Assembly: GCA_020310875.1 (NCBI GenBank)
Contig: CM035438.1
Span: 98,310,150 to 98,374,149, forward strand
Direction of reading: 5' to 3'
Length of the DNA: 64,000 bases
Origin: Ceratopteris richardii
Lineage: Eukaryota; Streptophyta; Polypodiopsida; Polypodiales; Pteridaceae
In this document: positions 35,580-46,940 of the stretch, piece by piece
Layout: the number at the start of each line of letters is the position of its first letter
Numbering within the stretch: position 1 is the stretch's first letter
The notes under the pieces: generated by a model
The model's database searches: none
The model's input: the letters and a program-made list of their open reading frames with translations, nothing else
Told to the model about the DNA's origin: nothing
Translations under genes and position numbers: made by a program

Positions 35580-38500
35580 GTGATCCATATCCTTTGTTTC
35601 ATATTTTTCATCCTCATCATATCATCATCATCATTCTTGAGTGTTGCACTGGATTTCTCACGGTATCGTGCACATCTTCGTCGCGAAGTAAACGCATTTG
35701 TGAGAGATCTAGAGCATCGTGCATCACTTGCTTATTCACATAAGATGGAGGAAGGATTCAAATCCCTTATTGTTGAGAAACAAGGCCAAAGAATAGTCTC
35801 TTCTATGTTGAGAGAGAAGGGAAAATTCAATGGCATCAACATCACAAGCTACTTAGATTTGTTTGAAGAGCAAGCTATGATTTTTGGTCTTCCCGAAGAT
35901 CTTTTGATATCATTCTTTGAACGAATTGTTGATAGCTCTATCATAAACCGTGTCACTCAATATGATAGTCTTCCTTGGAGTGATTTTAGAAAGGAGATGC
36001 TCAAAGAATTCTATCTTGAAGATTATAGCCAACATAATCGAGATGGATTCTTACGATGGGTCAATTCTCCAAAGCCTAGTAGCTCTATTACTCACTTACA
36101 AAATGAGTATATTAGACGCTATGAACAACTTCCTGATGAGGATAAGATAACTTTGGAACCTGATCTTGTGATCAATTTTCTTAAGCTACTTCATCTTGAA
36201 ACTCGTAGGGAAGTTGAACGGCGATTAGAAGAACCAGATAAGCGCTATGGTCTTACTGACAATTGGCAAAAAGTGCATAAAGTAGTAGAGGCTGTAGCCC
36301 ATAGACATCAAAGACAATCCATGCTTTATGAGCAAACTAGTCTTCCTCAAGCTAGCCTTCCACAAACTAAGGAGCAAGTTAGAGAACAATCCCATGCTAT
36401 GCTTTTTGACTCTACTCCTATTCCTCAAATGATGGAGCCTACTCAAGGTTTTAAAGTAGAGCCAAATAAAAGTGTAGTTGAACAATCTCAAGTGGATATT
36501 CTCACTAAGCAAATGGAAAGTCTTATTGCTACACAATCCAATTTGGCCAAGACTATAGATGCTTTACAATCTAGTTACACCAAAACTTTCCAAAATCAAA
36601 TGAACCCAATGACTTTTCAAGATCCTAATCAACATGTTATAGCTACCAATCAAAATCCACAAATAGCTCCTACTCAAGCATATCAAGTTCCTCCAATGCA
36701 TAATCCTTCAATGCAAAATCCTCATCCTCATGTGCAAAATCCTCAAATGTATCAAAACATGTATCCTCAAGCTTCTCAAATAGCTTTTCAAAATCCTCAA
36801 AATCAAAATTTTCAAAATCATCAACCGTATAATATGGAAGCTCCTCTTGCACCTCAAGTACCACATGTTGCTCCCCAAGCTCCTCAAATACATCAATTGC
36901 ATTTCCAAAATCCTAATTATCCTGTTCAAGCAATACCTTATCAACAAAATCCTCAATTTCAAAATTTCCCACCACAAGTTAATCAAAATCCTCAAAATCA
37001 AAATGGTTTTGTGCGTGGCCCTCGTAGGTGTCCTTGGTGTGATTCGTTAGAGCACTTTTTGAGAGATTGTGAATTATTGAAGGCTGCTAAGGAGCAACGA
37101 CTAGTAATAGACATAGACAAGAAAATCCGTGACTATCGATCTAGGCTACCTTTGCAAGGAAATTATGGTAAGGGAGGAATGAAAAAACATTATGAAAATA
37201 TAACCATAATGGACGTAGGAACTAGAGGAGTGAAACTAGAAGCTCTTGATGAACAAGAAGTAGAATCAAGTAAACCCACAAAGGAAGGTGATTTTTCCAT
37301 AGAGGCTTTAGTAAGAGCACGGGATGAGATTAGGAGAATAACGGCTTGGGAGTCACCGATAGAAGATCAATCTCTTATTTCTCACATATCCAATGTAGAA
37401 GAAAAACGAAAAAGAGATGAAACTGAGCCTAGTGAAAGAAGAGTGACTCGAAAACAAACCTCAGAGGGAATAGAAACAATCATAGAGCAGGGAGAAACAT
37501 CAGAATCCAAAGATAAACAACAAGAATCACAACCCAATGAACAAAAACAAGAGGAGAAACAAAAAGGGAAGAAGACAAAGCAAAGAAAAACAGAACCAAA
37601 GCCTTTAGATAAACAAGAACAATCAAAACAAACTGAAGACCAAACACGAGAAAAAGAACAAAAACAAGATCCTGAGCAAAAACAAAAGAAACCAAAGAGA
37701 AAACCTAAAGCCATCTTGATTTCAGAAATTGAGAGAAAAATAGATCCTATGGAGATTTTAGATGACATTTTGCTTAAGAGTCAAGTGACTATGTCTTTAG
37801 AACAAGTTTTCTCTATTGCAAAGCCTGTTTTTAAAGATAACTTTATCGGCCTAATTAAAAGGAAGAGGTTTCCACTTAATCTAGATACTAAGATGCAAGA
37901 TTCTCTAGATCAAGATCAAGCTATGAATGAAGCCTTAAACTTTGATGAATCTGATGAAGAGGACTTTGATGATGATGAAGTAAATGTTAATAAAAATTTC
38001 TTAGGACCTATTCAACCTGACCATGAAAATCATGAAAACAATCCTGAAAGCCACTTTAAAAGAACATTTTGGTCTAGAGGTACATCAGAGATGCATGTTA
38101 AAATAGGAAATGATAAGAACACTATCACTATAAATGCATTAGTAGATTCCGGCTCTGAAATCAATGTGATTTCAAGAGAAGTCTATGATAAGCTTCGATG
38201 GCCCATAGATAAAGATTGTGGATGGCGTATGAGAACTGCAGATAATGGTGTAGGTACCCTGTATGGAGCTTGTGCTAGTGTGCCCATATCCATAGGAGGA
38301 ATCACAGAAGAGTTTCACTTTTTTATTCAAGATAATTGCTCCTCTGAAGTTCTCTTAGGTCAACCCTTTATTTGTGAGAGTCGTATGGAAACTAAAGCCA
38401 TGGATGATGGGTCTACCTATGCTAGATTTAAGTCTAAGGATGGAATGCAATCACTTCAAGTCATGACAGTAGGAGTGAATCATCCTAGGAATCGATTGTC

Positions 38501-38603
38501 AATTAGAAAGAAACCTATTGTTACTCAGGGTCATGAGCATGCTTGTAGTGATTGTGCACCTCGATTCATGTTTGGAGCTACATATGATCAAAATTTCGGA
38601 TAG
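35580..38603 (+). CDS. Gypsy-3 Gag-protease polyprotein
   Basis: 1007 codons without interruption. The first ATG gives a hydrophobic stretch (residues about 3-24) not shared with Gypsy-1 or Gypsy-2; Gag homology starts near residue 25 (DFSRYRAHL). The retro-gag core spans about 55-240 (DFRKEMLKEFYLEDYSQ), followed by a Gln/Asn/Pro-rich linker with repeated NPQ words to about 475. A CCHC knuckle (C484-PW-C-DSLE-H-FLRD-C) is followed by a basic Lys/Gln/Glu stretch at about 625-725. The aspartic protease active site is LVDSGSEINVIS with Asp856. The TAG at 38601-38603 is at the same place in Gypsy-1 and lies just after the slippery site, so Pol is likely made by -1 frameshifting. Confidence 0.93.
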   Translation: MIHILCFIFFILIISSSSFLSVALDFSRYRAHLRREVNAFVRDLEHRASLAYSHKMEEGFKSLIVEKQGQRIVSSMLREKGKFNGINITSYLDLFEEQAMIFGLPEDLLISFFERIVDSSIINRVTQYDSLPWSDFRKEMLKEFYLEDYSQHNRDGFLRWVNSPKPSSSITHLQNEYIRRYEQLPDEDKITLEPDLVINFLKLLHLETRREVERRLEEPDKRYGLTDNWQKVHKVVEAVAHRHQRQSMLYEQTSLPQASLPQTKEQVREQSHAMLFDSTPIPQMMEPTQGFKVEPNKSVVEQSQVDILTKQMESLIATQSNLAKTIDALQSSYTKTFQNQMNPMTFQDPNQHVIATNQNPQIAPTQAYQVPPMHNPSMQNPHPHVQNPQMYQNMYPQASQIAFQNPQNQNFQNHQPYNMEAPLAPQVPHVAPQAPQIHQLHFQNPNYPVQAIPYQQNPQFQNFPPQVNQNPQNQNGFVRGPRRCPWCDSLEHFLRDCELLKAAKEQRLVIDIDKKIRDYRSRLPLQGNYGKGGMKKHYENITIMDVGTRGVKLEALDEQEVESSKPTKEGDFSIEALVRARDEIRRITAWESPIEDQSLISHISNVEEKRKRDETEPSERRVTRKQTSEGIETIIEQGETSESKDKQQESQPNEQKQEEKQKGKKTKQRKTEPKPLDKQEQSKQTEDQTREKEQKQDPEQKQKKPKRKPKAILISEIERKIDPMEILDDILLKSQVTMSLEQVFSIAKPVFKDNFIGLIKRKRFPLNLDTKMQDSLDQDQAMNEALNFDESDEEDFDDDEVNVNKNFLGPIQPDHENHENNPESHFKRTFWSRGTSEMHVKIGNDKNTITINALVDSGSEINVISREVYDKLRWPIDKDCGWRMRTADNGVGTLYGACASVPISIGGITEEFHFFIQDNCSSEVLLGQPFICESRMETKAMDDGSTYARFKSKDGMQSLQVMTVGVNHPRNRLSIRKKPIVTQGHEHACSDCAPRFMFGATYDQNFG

Positions 38604-41600
38604 AATCCATTGTTGAGCGGGACAACAGTGGATATTGGTTTGACATCTCGCATCCAACCAACATGTACAATAGTTTGTCACTTTGTTTTCCACATTCTAG
38701 ATTAGATTTTCTTCATAAGAGTCAATTGTCCAAGTCTTTTATCCAAAAAAGCCAAAAAAATTATAAAAACAACAAAATCATGGAACATGATGAGAACATT
38801 GAGCATGTGATTGAGACATCTCATTGTTTCTCTACTCTTGAGGAGTTAGAGTTATGTCTTCAACAAAATTCTAATTCCCATATTATTCTTATTTCTTCCC
38901 TTGATGAGTATGCTCTAATCCAAGAGTATGCTCTCAATGTTGACAAGTGCTCAAAATTTAACCAAACACATGATGCCTTAGTTGAAACAAAGTACAAAAC
39001 TGTAGACAAAAAAATCAAACCCATAGCTCAACCATTACCTCAAGGAAGTAATGAAAAAATTATTGATGTGAAAAATGATCCAATTCTTCGGGATAAGAAA
39101 AACATAGGACATAAATTCACGGATGAGACAATCAAACATGTGAGAATTGGTAGAGATGATGACTTTCTTTTGCCAGCAGAGAGAGATAAATTTGAGAGAG
39201 TTATACGTAGCCATGGAAAAGCCTTTACTATGTATCCTCATGAGATTGGTTGTGTAGATCCTAAGCTAGTTGCACCCATGATAATCTTTACTATTCCACA
39301 TATTCCATGGAATCTTCGTCCTATACCTGTTCCAAAGGCTCACTTACCTGAGCTAATGAAACTACTTAAGGAGAAGATAAACATGAGAATTTAAGAGCCA
39401 TCTTTTGCACCTTACTCAAACAGATGGTTCACTGTGCCTAAAAAGAATGGGAAACTACGTTTTATTCAAGATCTCCAACCCGTCAATAAAGTCACCATAA
39501 GGAATGTAGGAACAGGACCCATTGTAGATGAGTTTGCTGAATCATTTTCAGGACATTCTATCTATTCAATGGGTGATTTATATTCTGGATATGACCAATT
39601 CCAGTTAGCAATTGACAGTCGTGACATAACCACAATGAAAACTCCTTTAGGCTTAGTGTGAATGTGTACTTTACCTCAAGGAGCGACTAATTCTGTGGCT
39701 CATATGATGAGTGCTATGAATATGGTCTTACATGACTTTATCCCTCATATAACTATGCCATTCATTGATGATATTCCAATTAAAGGGAGTGAGGAACGTG
39801 TAAAGGACATTACTTTAGATTCATCGGGATGTCGTAAATTTGTTCTTGACCATATCTCTGATTGTGAAAGAATATTTCAACGATTTGAAGAGGTAGGTCT
39901 CACATTTTCCATAGAGAAATCTGTTTTTGGTGTCAACGAGGTACTTATTGTTGGACATTTATGTGGCCATTATGGTCGAAAGCCATACCCACAAGAAGTT
40001 GATGCCATTAGCAAGATTTCTGAAACATGTAACAACGTGAGTGAGGTACGTAGATTTCTTGGTGCTTGCATCTTTTATGTTATTTGGATCCCTCACTTTG
40101 CTCATGTTGCTGATTGTCTTTATGACTTGTTGAGGAAGAAACGAAAATTTATTTGGACTGACAAACACACTCAAGCTATGCGTAAATTGAAGAAATTATT
40201 GCTTGAAGCTCCCATCCTTAAGCGTGTAGACTATTCTGCTAACAAACCTATTATATTGACAATTGATACTAGTCCTATTGGTATAGGTTGGGTCATAAGT
40301 CAAGAAGATAGTGAAGGGAATAGATATGCAATTAGGTTTGGTGCCAAAATTCTACATGAAACACAACGAAAATATCCACAGATCAAACGAGAACTATGGG
40401 GTATGGTAACAGCTTTGAAAACAGACAAAGAATATTTCATTGGTGCGAATGTCAAAGTTGAGACTGATTGTTTGCCTCTCATTGGAATGATAGCCAATTG
40501 TTCATCTCCTGATATAGCCATGCTTAGATGGATCTCATATATTAAGTTCATAAATCCTGAGTTAGTTCATATTTCAGGTAAGTCAAACTCAGTTGCTGAT
40601 ATGTTATCGAGAGCTAGATTTGATGATGATCTTGAAAGTGATCTAATAAAGAATGTGAACTTAATTGAATATGTTCCACATATATATGAGTATGAGCAAT
40701 TTCATGAGTCTGAGTACGAAAATGAATGGAGAGACATAGGAAAGTATCTTAGTACACTACAACCATTACCTAATTGGACTACGAATAGATTCCGTAACAT
40801 TAGGAAACGAGCTTATAACTTTTTCCTATGTAATGGTTATCTTTGGAGACATGCTAAGGGTAAGGTTAAGAATCCACAACGAGTCCTAGGAAAACGAGGT
40901 CTTCAATTGCAAGTAATGAAGGAAATGCATGAGACATTATGGGCAGGTCATAAAGGATTTTTTGGAACATATGAAAAAATTAGAAGTACCTATTATTGGC
41001 CTAGGATGTATGTTGACATTAGTAGCTATGTTTCTACATGTTCTACTTGTCAACTTCATTCATCAGTCAAACATAGAGATCCGTTGCATCCTACTTATCC
41101 ACCTTGTATTCACTACAAGTGGGTAGTAGATCTTGTAACTATGCCTAAAGGTATTGACAAAATGCGTTACATTGTACTTGCAAGAGAAGACTTAACTAAT
41201 CATGTAGAGGGACGTGCACTACGATCTAAGACCACTGCCAATGTTTGCAAATTCTTGCTTGAAGATGTCATAAGTCGCTTTGGGTACATAGAGAAAGTAG
41301 TTGCCGATCGTGGAGAGTTAAATGCGAGAGAAGCTAAAGAGTTCTTTGAGCGTCACGGTATTCGTTTGTCTCTCACCACTGCATATAATCCAGAGGCCAA
41401 TGGTAAAATAGAGAGAGGGCATCCACCTATTGTGAAATCCATATCTAAAGCATGTAACGGTGACATCAAACAATGGCCTAAATTCTTACCTTTTGCACTT
41501 TGGGCAGATAGAATGACATGCACACGTACTACTGGATATATGCCTGCTGAACTCATGTACTGTCAAAAACCATTGTTTCCAATTCAGTCTCATATTTCTG

Positions 41601-42046
41601 CATGGTCAAATTTGCCTTGGTCTGAAAACATGTCTACTGATGATTTTTTGAGTTTGCGTATTAAACAGTTAGAACAAGGTAAATTAAGACTTGATGATGC
41701 TGTTGAAAAATTAAGAGAATCTAGAATGAAGAACAAGCATTATTTTGATAAAACTCATCGATTGCGTTCTAAGCCAATTGAAGTAGGAGATTGGGTGCTC
41801 ATTTATGATAGTACATTCGACTCTCAATATGATGCACGCAAAAAGCTCACTCAACGGTGGTTTGGGCCATACATAGTATCAAAAGTCAACAACAATGGTA
41901 CGTATGCTCTTTGTGAATTAAATGGTGTTGCACTAAAAACTTTGATTGCAGGTAAAAGGATAAAGTTATTCAAGAAGCGTGATAATGACGAGTACATTTT
42001 GGATGAGGACATTGAAGAAGATGACAACAATGAGGCCGATTCATAA
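38588..42046 (+). pseudogene. Gypsy-3 pol (RT-RNase H-integrase), two stops
   Basis: The -1 frame runs from 38588 to a TAA at 39392-39394 (Gypsy-1 has Leu there), resumes to a TGA at 39659-39661 (Gypsy-1 has CGC, Arg) and is then open to 42046. An N-terminal region of about 230 residues has no motif I recognise. RT: PKKNGKLRFIQDLQ, MGDLYSGYDQ, catalytic FIDD near 39771. RNase H: TIDTSPIGIGW, KRELWG, ETDCLPL. Integrase: zinc finger with CSTCQ, then VVDLVT, VADRGE and NGKIERG supplying the D, D and E residues. All catalytic residues are kept; the element would need help in trans or stop suppression. Confidence 0.92.
38591..38651 (+). promoter_or_regulatory. Gypsy-3 putative -1 ribosomal frameshift signal
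   Basis: In-frame slippery heptamer A AAT TTC (38591-38597), stop TAG 38601-38603 and a 9-nt spacer. A 9-bp hairpin pairs CCATTGTTG (38607-38615) with CAACAGTGG (38623-38631), loop AGCGGGA. TCTCGC at 38646-38651 can pair with loop bases GCGGGA (one G-U) to make an H-type pseudoknot. The last stop in the -1 frame is at 38585-38587, three bases before the heptamer. Confidence 0.82.
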
Positions 42047-42577
42047 ACAGGAGTATCCATGTTAAAAATAAAAAAATAAAAAATAAAAAATAAAAAAAAA
42101 AGGAATTAAAAAAAAAAGTATAAAAATATCATTAATTTTTCAAGTTCATCTTGCTTTGTTTTTTATCAAGTTCATTCTATTTTTTTTTCCATGCTTGTTT
42201 CATGCATGTTTTTTTCAATCTTTGCATCACATTGCATATCCACATCACTTGAGTCAAAAAAGGCAAATGATGATTTCTCTACTTGTGTAAAATTGTATCT
42301 TAAGTAGTAACTTATCTACTAAGAAATTGGTTATAATCTAGGATTGTGGAAAGATAGGGCATGTAGATTTGGAGGTTTATTTTGGTGACATGGCTTTCAT
42401 ATATAAACATGCATATGTATCCTGTATCGAAAGCATAATTGTTGAAATCCTAGCTCCTGCTATTGCATGTTTCTACATCTTTAGTCCACCTCACAGCACT
42501 TGTATCGGAGTTTAAACGACTGTTCTCCGTCATCAAAAATGGTTGTACCTTGTATCGGGGTTTAATTTTTCCTCGTC

Positions 42578-42608
<31 letters not shown>

Positions 42609-43271
42609 CATGTTACCAAGAAGTTTACACTTTCTTCCACCCCAAAAAAGTGATCGTAACCATAAAGTTTCCGAATCATCATCATCATCGAAAAAAAAAA
42701 GAGCAAGCCAAAGGAGGATAAAGAGGCATAGTAGAATAAATCACAGGCTATATAAGCAGATTTATGCATTAGTGGAGTTTAGTTAGATTTCCTTGCATGT
42801 TATTAGAGAAAGAGCATATTCATATTTATGTAGGAAAGGAGTTGATCTAAAATAAGCTAAAGATGAAAGATGTCTCTTGAAAATCCTAAATCTTTGTTTA
42901 TAATCATATTTAAGGTAGATTGCTTTATGAAAAAGGTACAAAATTTTCTTCAAGATGAGAGGAACTGATGCTTAAAACGACTCAATACATCCACTTCCAC
43001 TTCATATTGATGCTTCTTTTTTTTCTTTCTTGTTGCCAATGTTGCTTGTTCACTTGCATATATGTTGCCTATTTGTTCATGCATATTCATGTTGCCTGTT
43101 TCAATTCTTTCTTTCATGCAAATTTTGCTTCATGTCACATTACCTACTGATTCATGCATATAATGAATTTTCCTTCCATGTTTCTTATGTTGCCTATAAA
43201 AGAATTTGATGCCTGGAACATTTTGTTTTTCACAGATGCTAGAGTGGCGCTTCCGGAGGAATCGCAGGTTT
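42047..43271 (+). other. Gypsy-3 3' non-coding region
   Basis: 1.2 kb without coding sequence between the pol stop and the polypurine tract. It has A-rich AAATAAAAAATA repeats at 42064-42125, a 27-base A run at 42578-42604 and two copies about 50 bp apart of CTTGTATCGG(A/G)GTTTAA (42499 and 42550). Confidence 0.85.
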
Positions 43272-43283
43272 AGTGGGGGCGAA
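43272..43283 (+). other. Gypsy-3 polypurine tract
   Basis: AGTGGGGGCGAA directly before the TG of the 3' LTR. Confidence 0.88.
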
Positions 43284-45426
43284 TGTCGTCGAGATTTTCT
43301 CTCTCCTCTCACTTGTGAAGGCCTACAAAAAACATATTTGGTGAAGGTAGCCAGAATTCCCCGAGAAGTCCAGGATGCATCAAGGATGTCAAAGGAAGGT
43401 CACATACAAAGTTTCAAAGAAATCAAGAAAGTCCATGGTAGCGGTCAAAGCTGGTCAAAGCTGGTCAAAGTTAGGAAATTAGGGCAAAAATTTCATTGTC
43501 ACCAAATTAGATGAAAATCCATATACTTGTAAAGATTGTCAAAGGCAGTCTATAGCCCGAATTTCAGCAGAAAATGGATTTTGTAGCACATTGATATGCT
43601 ATGTTCATTTTGTAAAAATGTAATTTTTCTAGTTTGACCCTACAAATTCTTGTATAGAAAATTATGTTAGCCATATGGTTTGGCATGTATAAAGACCATA
43701 TGTGGCTACATATTTGTATAAAGTTTCAAGGCTATCCGAGCTTCCTAGACACCTTAATGCCACCTTGCAAGCTTCCAAATGTAGTCAAACTTGTACAAGC
43801 TAGATTCATATGGGAGTTTTTTCTGCATATTCCTGACGGAGATCTTTGGAAACATAGTCCTACAATGTTTCATCTTCATCAAAGCCTATTTGGAGGGTCA
43901 AAGAGTACAAAGTCCAGTTTTCAGGATCACCGCAGTTTTCTAGTTTAAGAAAATTGAAGGCTTGAATGTCTGCCACATGTCAAAATATGATTGAACCATG
44001 TTGTACGGTCAAGATGAGCTCATATTCAAGGGTGGAGATGCACTAAAGCATAAAGGAAGGAGGATCCACGAATTTTTTCCATAAAAGAAGACCTTTTTTA
44101 CAATCAAAGATCAATAATGCAGCATTTCTCCAAAAATAGTGGCTTATCTTATCCGAATTGATGTCAGCACTGATCCGACGGTCCAGATCATCCCCAGATC
44201 CAATGGTGGAGAATGAGGATGCCTAAATTTCACTCCTTTACACTAGATTCGATAGAAAGAACAATTCCAAGCCATTGATTTGATTAATCAAATGGTTGTA
44301 ATCAAAAGTAGTGATCCTAGAGTTGAGAGTTGATTTCTCTAGATCCAAGGGCCCAAATTCATTCAAAAAACTATATAAACCCCCCTCCAAACTCCTAGAG
44401 CATCATTGTTAGGCATCCATAGGGCTCATGCTAGCTTACGGTTTCCTTGAGACGATCACCCTCGGTTGAGCGAGTGAGGATCCAAGGTGAGCTAGTATGA
44501 GTATAGAACCTAGTTTCAAATTTAAGTTAGAACTCCAATCTAGGATAGGCTCTTGAAACCAGCATCTCTATCTTGACTCACCCTCGGTGGAGCGTGTGAG
44601 TGAGTTAGAGCTGATTTTAATGAGTCTTAGACTTCTTTAGTTAGACGTTACGAGCCTAGACAGACATAGGGTCACTGGAGTGGAACTCACCTTCTTACGT
44701 GTGACATTCGGTTGAACTGTCATGGTTTGAGGGTCGGAACCACCTTTGATCAGTAGACTGCTTAGCATGACGTACCACGACGATATTTTACATGTAACTT
44801 AATTCAAATTCTTTTAATTCATGTCACTTGTCACTTGTCTCTTGTCTCCTCTCTCAGTCTCTTAAGTATTTTTACATGTCTTCTATTTCTTCTATGTGTG
44901 AGAAGGCTCCGCAGTATTGCGTTGAACCAGTGAGGATGTTTCTTTGAGCTTGTGAGTGAAATCCATCATCATAATTCACTTGCATGTATATAATCCATAC
45001 AAATCCATACATATTTATTAGTTTCTGAAAGTGTATAAGAAGCTCCAATATTGGACCATTCTTCCTTTCGAAACTGATTTATGTGTAAGGATTCCATCTA
45101 TTCTCGTCATGCATACATATCATCCAAAGAATGCTATACATATGGATTAGAATTAGGAAGTGTTTAAGAAGCTCCTCCAATGGACCATTCTTCCTTCCAA
45201 ATTTGATTCGTGTGTATGGTTCTCTTTCATTCTTATCATTCATGTCATCAATCTAACTTGCACACCTACATTCCCATTCCCATAATTATTTCAACATCTC
45301 TCTCTTCTCCATACTCAACATTAATTTCACCTTCACATCTTTAAACCTTCCAACATTCATTAGCTTCATACACCCTGTGTGTGCCACGACCGGACCCGAT
45401 CCACCCGGATTGCGATCACCTCCACA
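43284..45426 (+). repeat. Gypsy-3 3' LTR (2143 bp)
   Basis: Same length and ends as the 5' LTR; differs at about 13 positions. Confidence 0.97.
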
Positions 45427-45430
45427 ACGC
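45427..45430 (+). repeat. Target-site duplication of Gypsy-3, right
   Basis: ACGC, matching 33377-33380. Confidence 0.88.
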
Positions 45431-45765
45431 ACGTCCCTTTAAAGTTTTGAAAAAGATTGAATCTCTTGCTTATTTGTTGGAGTTACCTGTACATTTAAAT
45501 GTGCTCGTGTGTTTCAACTTAGTTAAATGATATGTGCCTAATGTTGCTCAGGTTCTGCAAGATAGCTATAAGCTGAAAGATGATGGATCTTTTGAGCTTC
45601 GACCTAAAATAGTATTAGATAGGAGGGAAAGAGTACTTAGAAATAGATCTACAACAGAATTTTGGTGAAATGGCACACATATCCAATAGAAGATTGGAGT
45701 TGGCTGAACTTAGATGATTTTGTAGTGCATTATCCTTCCTTCTAGCTTTGAGGATATAGTTCCTT
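45427..45765 (+). pseudogene. Chromo pol, part 2 (integrase tail and chromodomain)
   Basis: Continues the Chromo integrase after Gypsy-3: RPFKVLKKIESLAYLLELP is the typical GPF.V..KI..AY.L.LP tail. It is followed by VLDRRERVLRNRS and a chromodomain that is complete in a neighbouring frame (ILVKWHTYPIEDWSWLNL and onward, about 45655-45740). The frame change lies just before ILVKW. Chromodomains direct integration toward marked chromatin; this places the element among chromoviruses. Confidence 0.87.
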
Positions 45766-45789
45766 GGGGAGGGGGGGGGGGGAGAAGAA
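45766..45789 (+). other. Chromo polypurine tract
   Basis: A G-rich run (GGGGA, then twelve G, then AGAAGAA) directly before the LTR. Confidence 0.85.
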
Positions 45790-46940
45790 TAGTATTAGGC
45801 CTTTTTCTAGTGAAAATTTTCATTTTCAAGTTTTCGAATATCATTGTGGGGATACTGCTTGGATAAAAAACTTAGGTCATTTTATGCATGTAGGAAAAAT
45901 TTTGAGATGATAAGTTTCATATTCTCTCTCTAGAACTTATCCGTACCATGCTTTATGGTTGAAAACTGAACGTAAAGATGAAAGAATTAGGAAAAAGTCT
46001 ATATGAGAGAAAGGTAGAGCATTCTTAAGAGAATAAAAGTGCCTCTTTGAATTTTTTGTGAATCATATTTTAAGTACCTTGTTTAGGGCTCTACATTTAG
46101 TTCACCCTAACAAAATACCTTGATTTTGTTCTCTCTAGAATTTCTAAACTTGTAGGGTTCAAAAGTGGTACTTGGAGGGGGATTTGAACCTAGTTCATCT
46201 CTCAAGTTATTATGTAGATTGAAAGAGAATACAAATTTCTCTCACAAGATTAAGCTAATTCCTTACTGTTTTTGAGTTACAGAGCTTGGAAAGGTGCGAT
46301 CTTCTCAGATACTTAAAAAAAGGTAGTTCCTCTATTTCTATTTGAATCTCTGATTTTGATGCTTACATGCTGTCATGCCTAATTACGGATGTCTTCATAT
46401 ATGGTTTTTCTTTTGGTGTTTTTTCTTATATTTTTTTGGATATTTACCTTTAAAGAAAGGGCTTGATTACTACAAACACATGCTTTTGTGAAAAAAATTA
46501 TGGAGAATTGATTTTTTCTAAATTTTGTAGATTGAACACTTCTTTGGGCAGTGATCAACTTTGTTATAAGAAGACCTACACATCAAAGAGAAGGGGACCA
46601 GAAATCCAAGAATTGCCTTGTGATTGATAGTGAGAGTGAGAGTCAAAGTGTGATTGAGAGTGTGAGTGTCAATCCGATTGTGATAGCTTCGTGGTGGTCA
46701 AGAGGTAGAGGATTCATCAAGAAGCTATTTTCCAAAGCTATTATATTAATTGATTCACATCTATAATATCATAATTTCTCTTTCTCTAAGTCATATCTTG
46801 TTTACTTTTTTGCACAAAATTTTCGCTTATCTTGTGCAAGTTCTATTTTCTCATCTCTTCCACTATTCTTGATAGATTGGAAGCTTGTGATTGAAGAGAC
46901 ACTATAATATGTGATTGAGTGTGATTGAAGAAACATTACA
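45790..46940 (+). repeat. Chromo 3' LTR
   Basis: Begins TAGTATTAGGCCTTTTTC (TG mutated) and aligns with 29598-30670. The end at CATTACA (46940) is inferred from the following TGATT, which mirrors TGACT before the left LTR. Confidence 0.78.

Larger units (their letters stand above)
33381..45426 (+). mobile_element. Gypsy-3, nearly intact Ty3/gypsy element (12.0 kb)
   Basis: Two 2143-bp LTRs, primer-binding site, one 1007-codon gag-pro frame, pol in the -1 frame, polypurine tract and a 4-bp target duplication. It differs from the other elements in having only two obvious disabling stops. There is no chromodomain; the integrase tail (GPYIVSKV...GKRIKLFKKR) and zinc-finger context differ from those I know in common angiosperm gypsy clades, so the lineage is left open. 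Confidence 0.96.
29598..46940 (+). mobile_element. Chromo, chromodomain Ty3/gypsy element, interrupted by Gypsy-3
   Basis: Left LTR, protease, RT, RNase H, integrase and C-terminal chromodomain, polypurine tract and right LTR are split by Gypsy-3 at 33380/45427. The near-duplicate flanks TGACT (29593-29597) and TGATT (46941-46945) are probably its target-site duplication. The right end of the left LTR, the primer-binding site and gag are deleted. RT precedes integrase, as in Ty3/gypsy. Confidence 0.88.

Noticed and set aside
37382..37768. 128-codon minus-strand Cys/Phe/Ser-rich frame
   Set aside because: Antisense shadow of the Lys/Gln/Glu linker of Gypsy-3 Gag.
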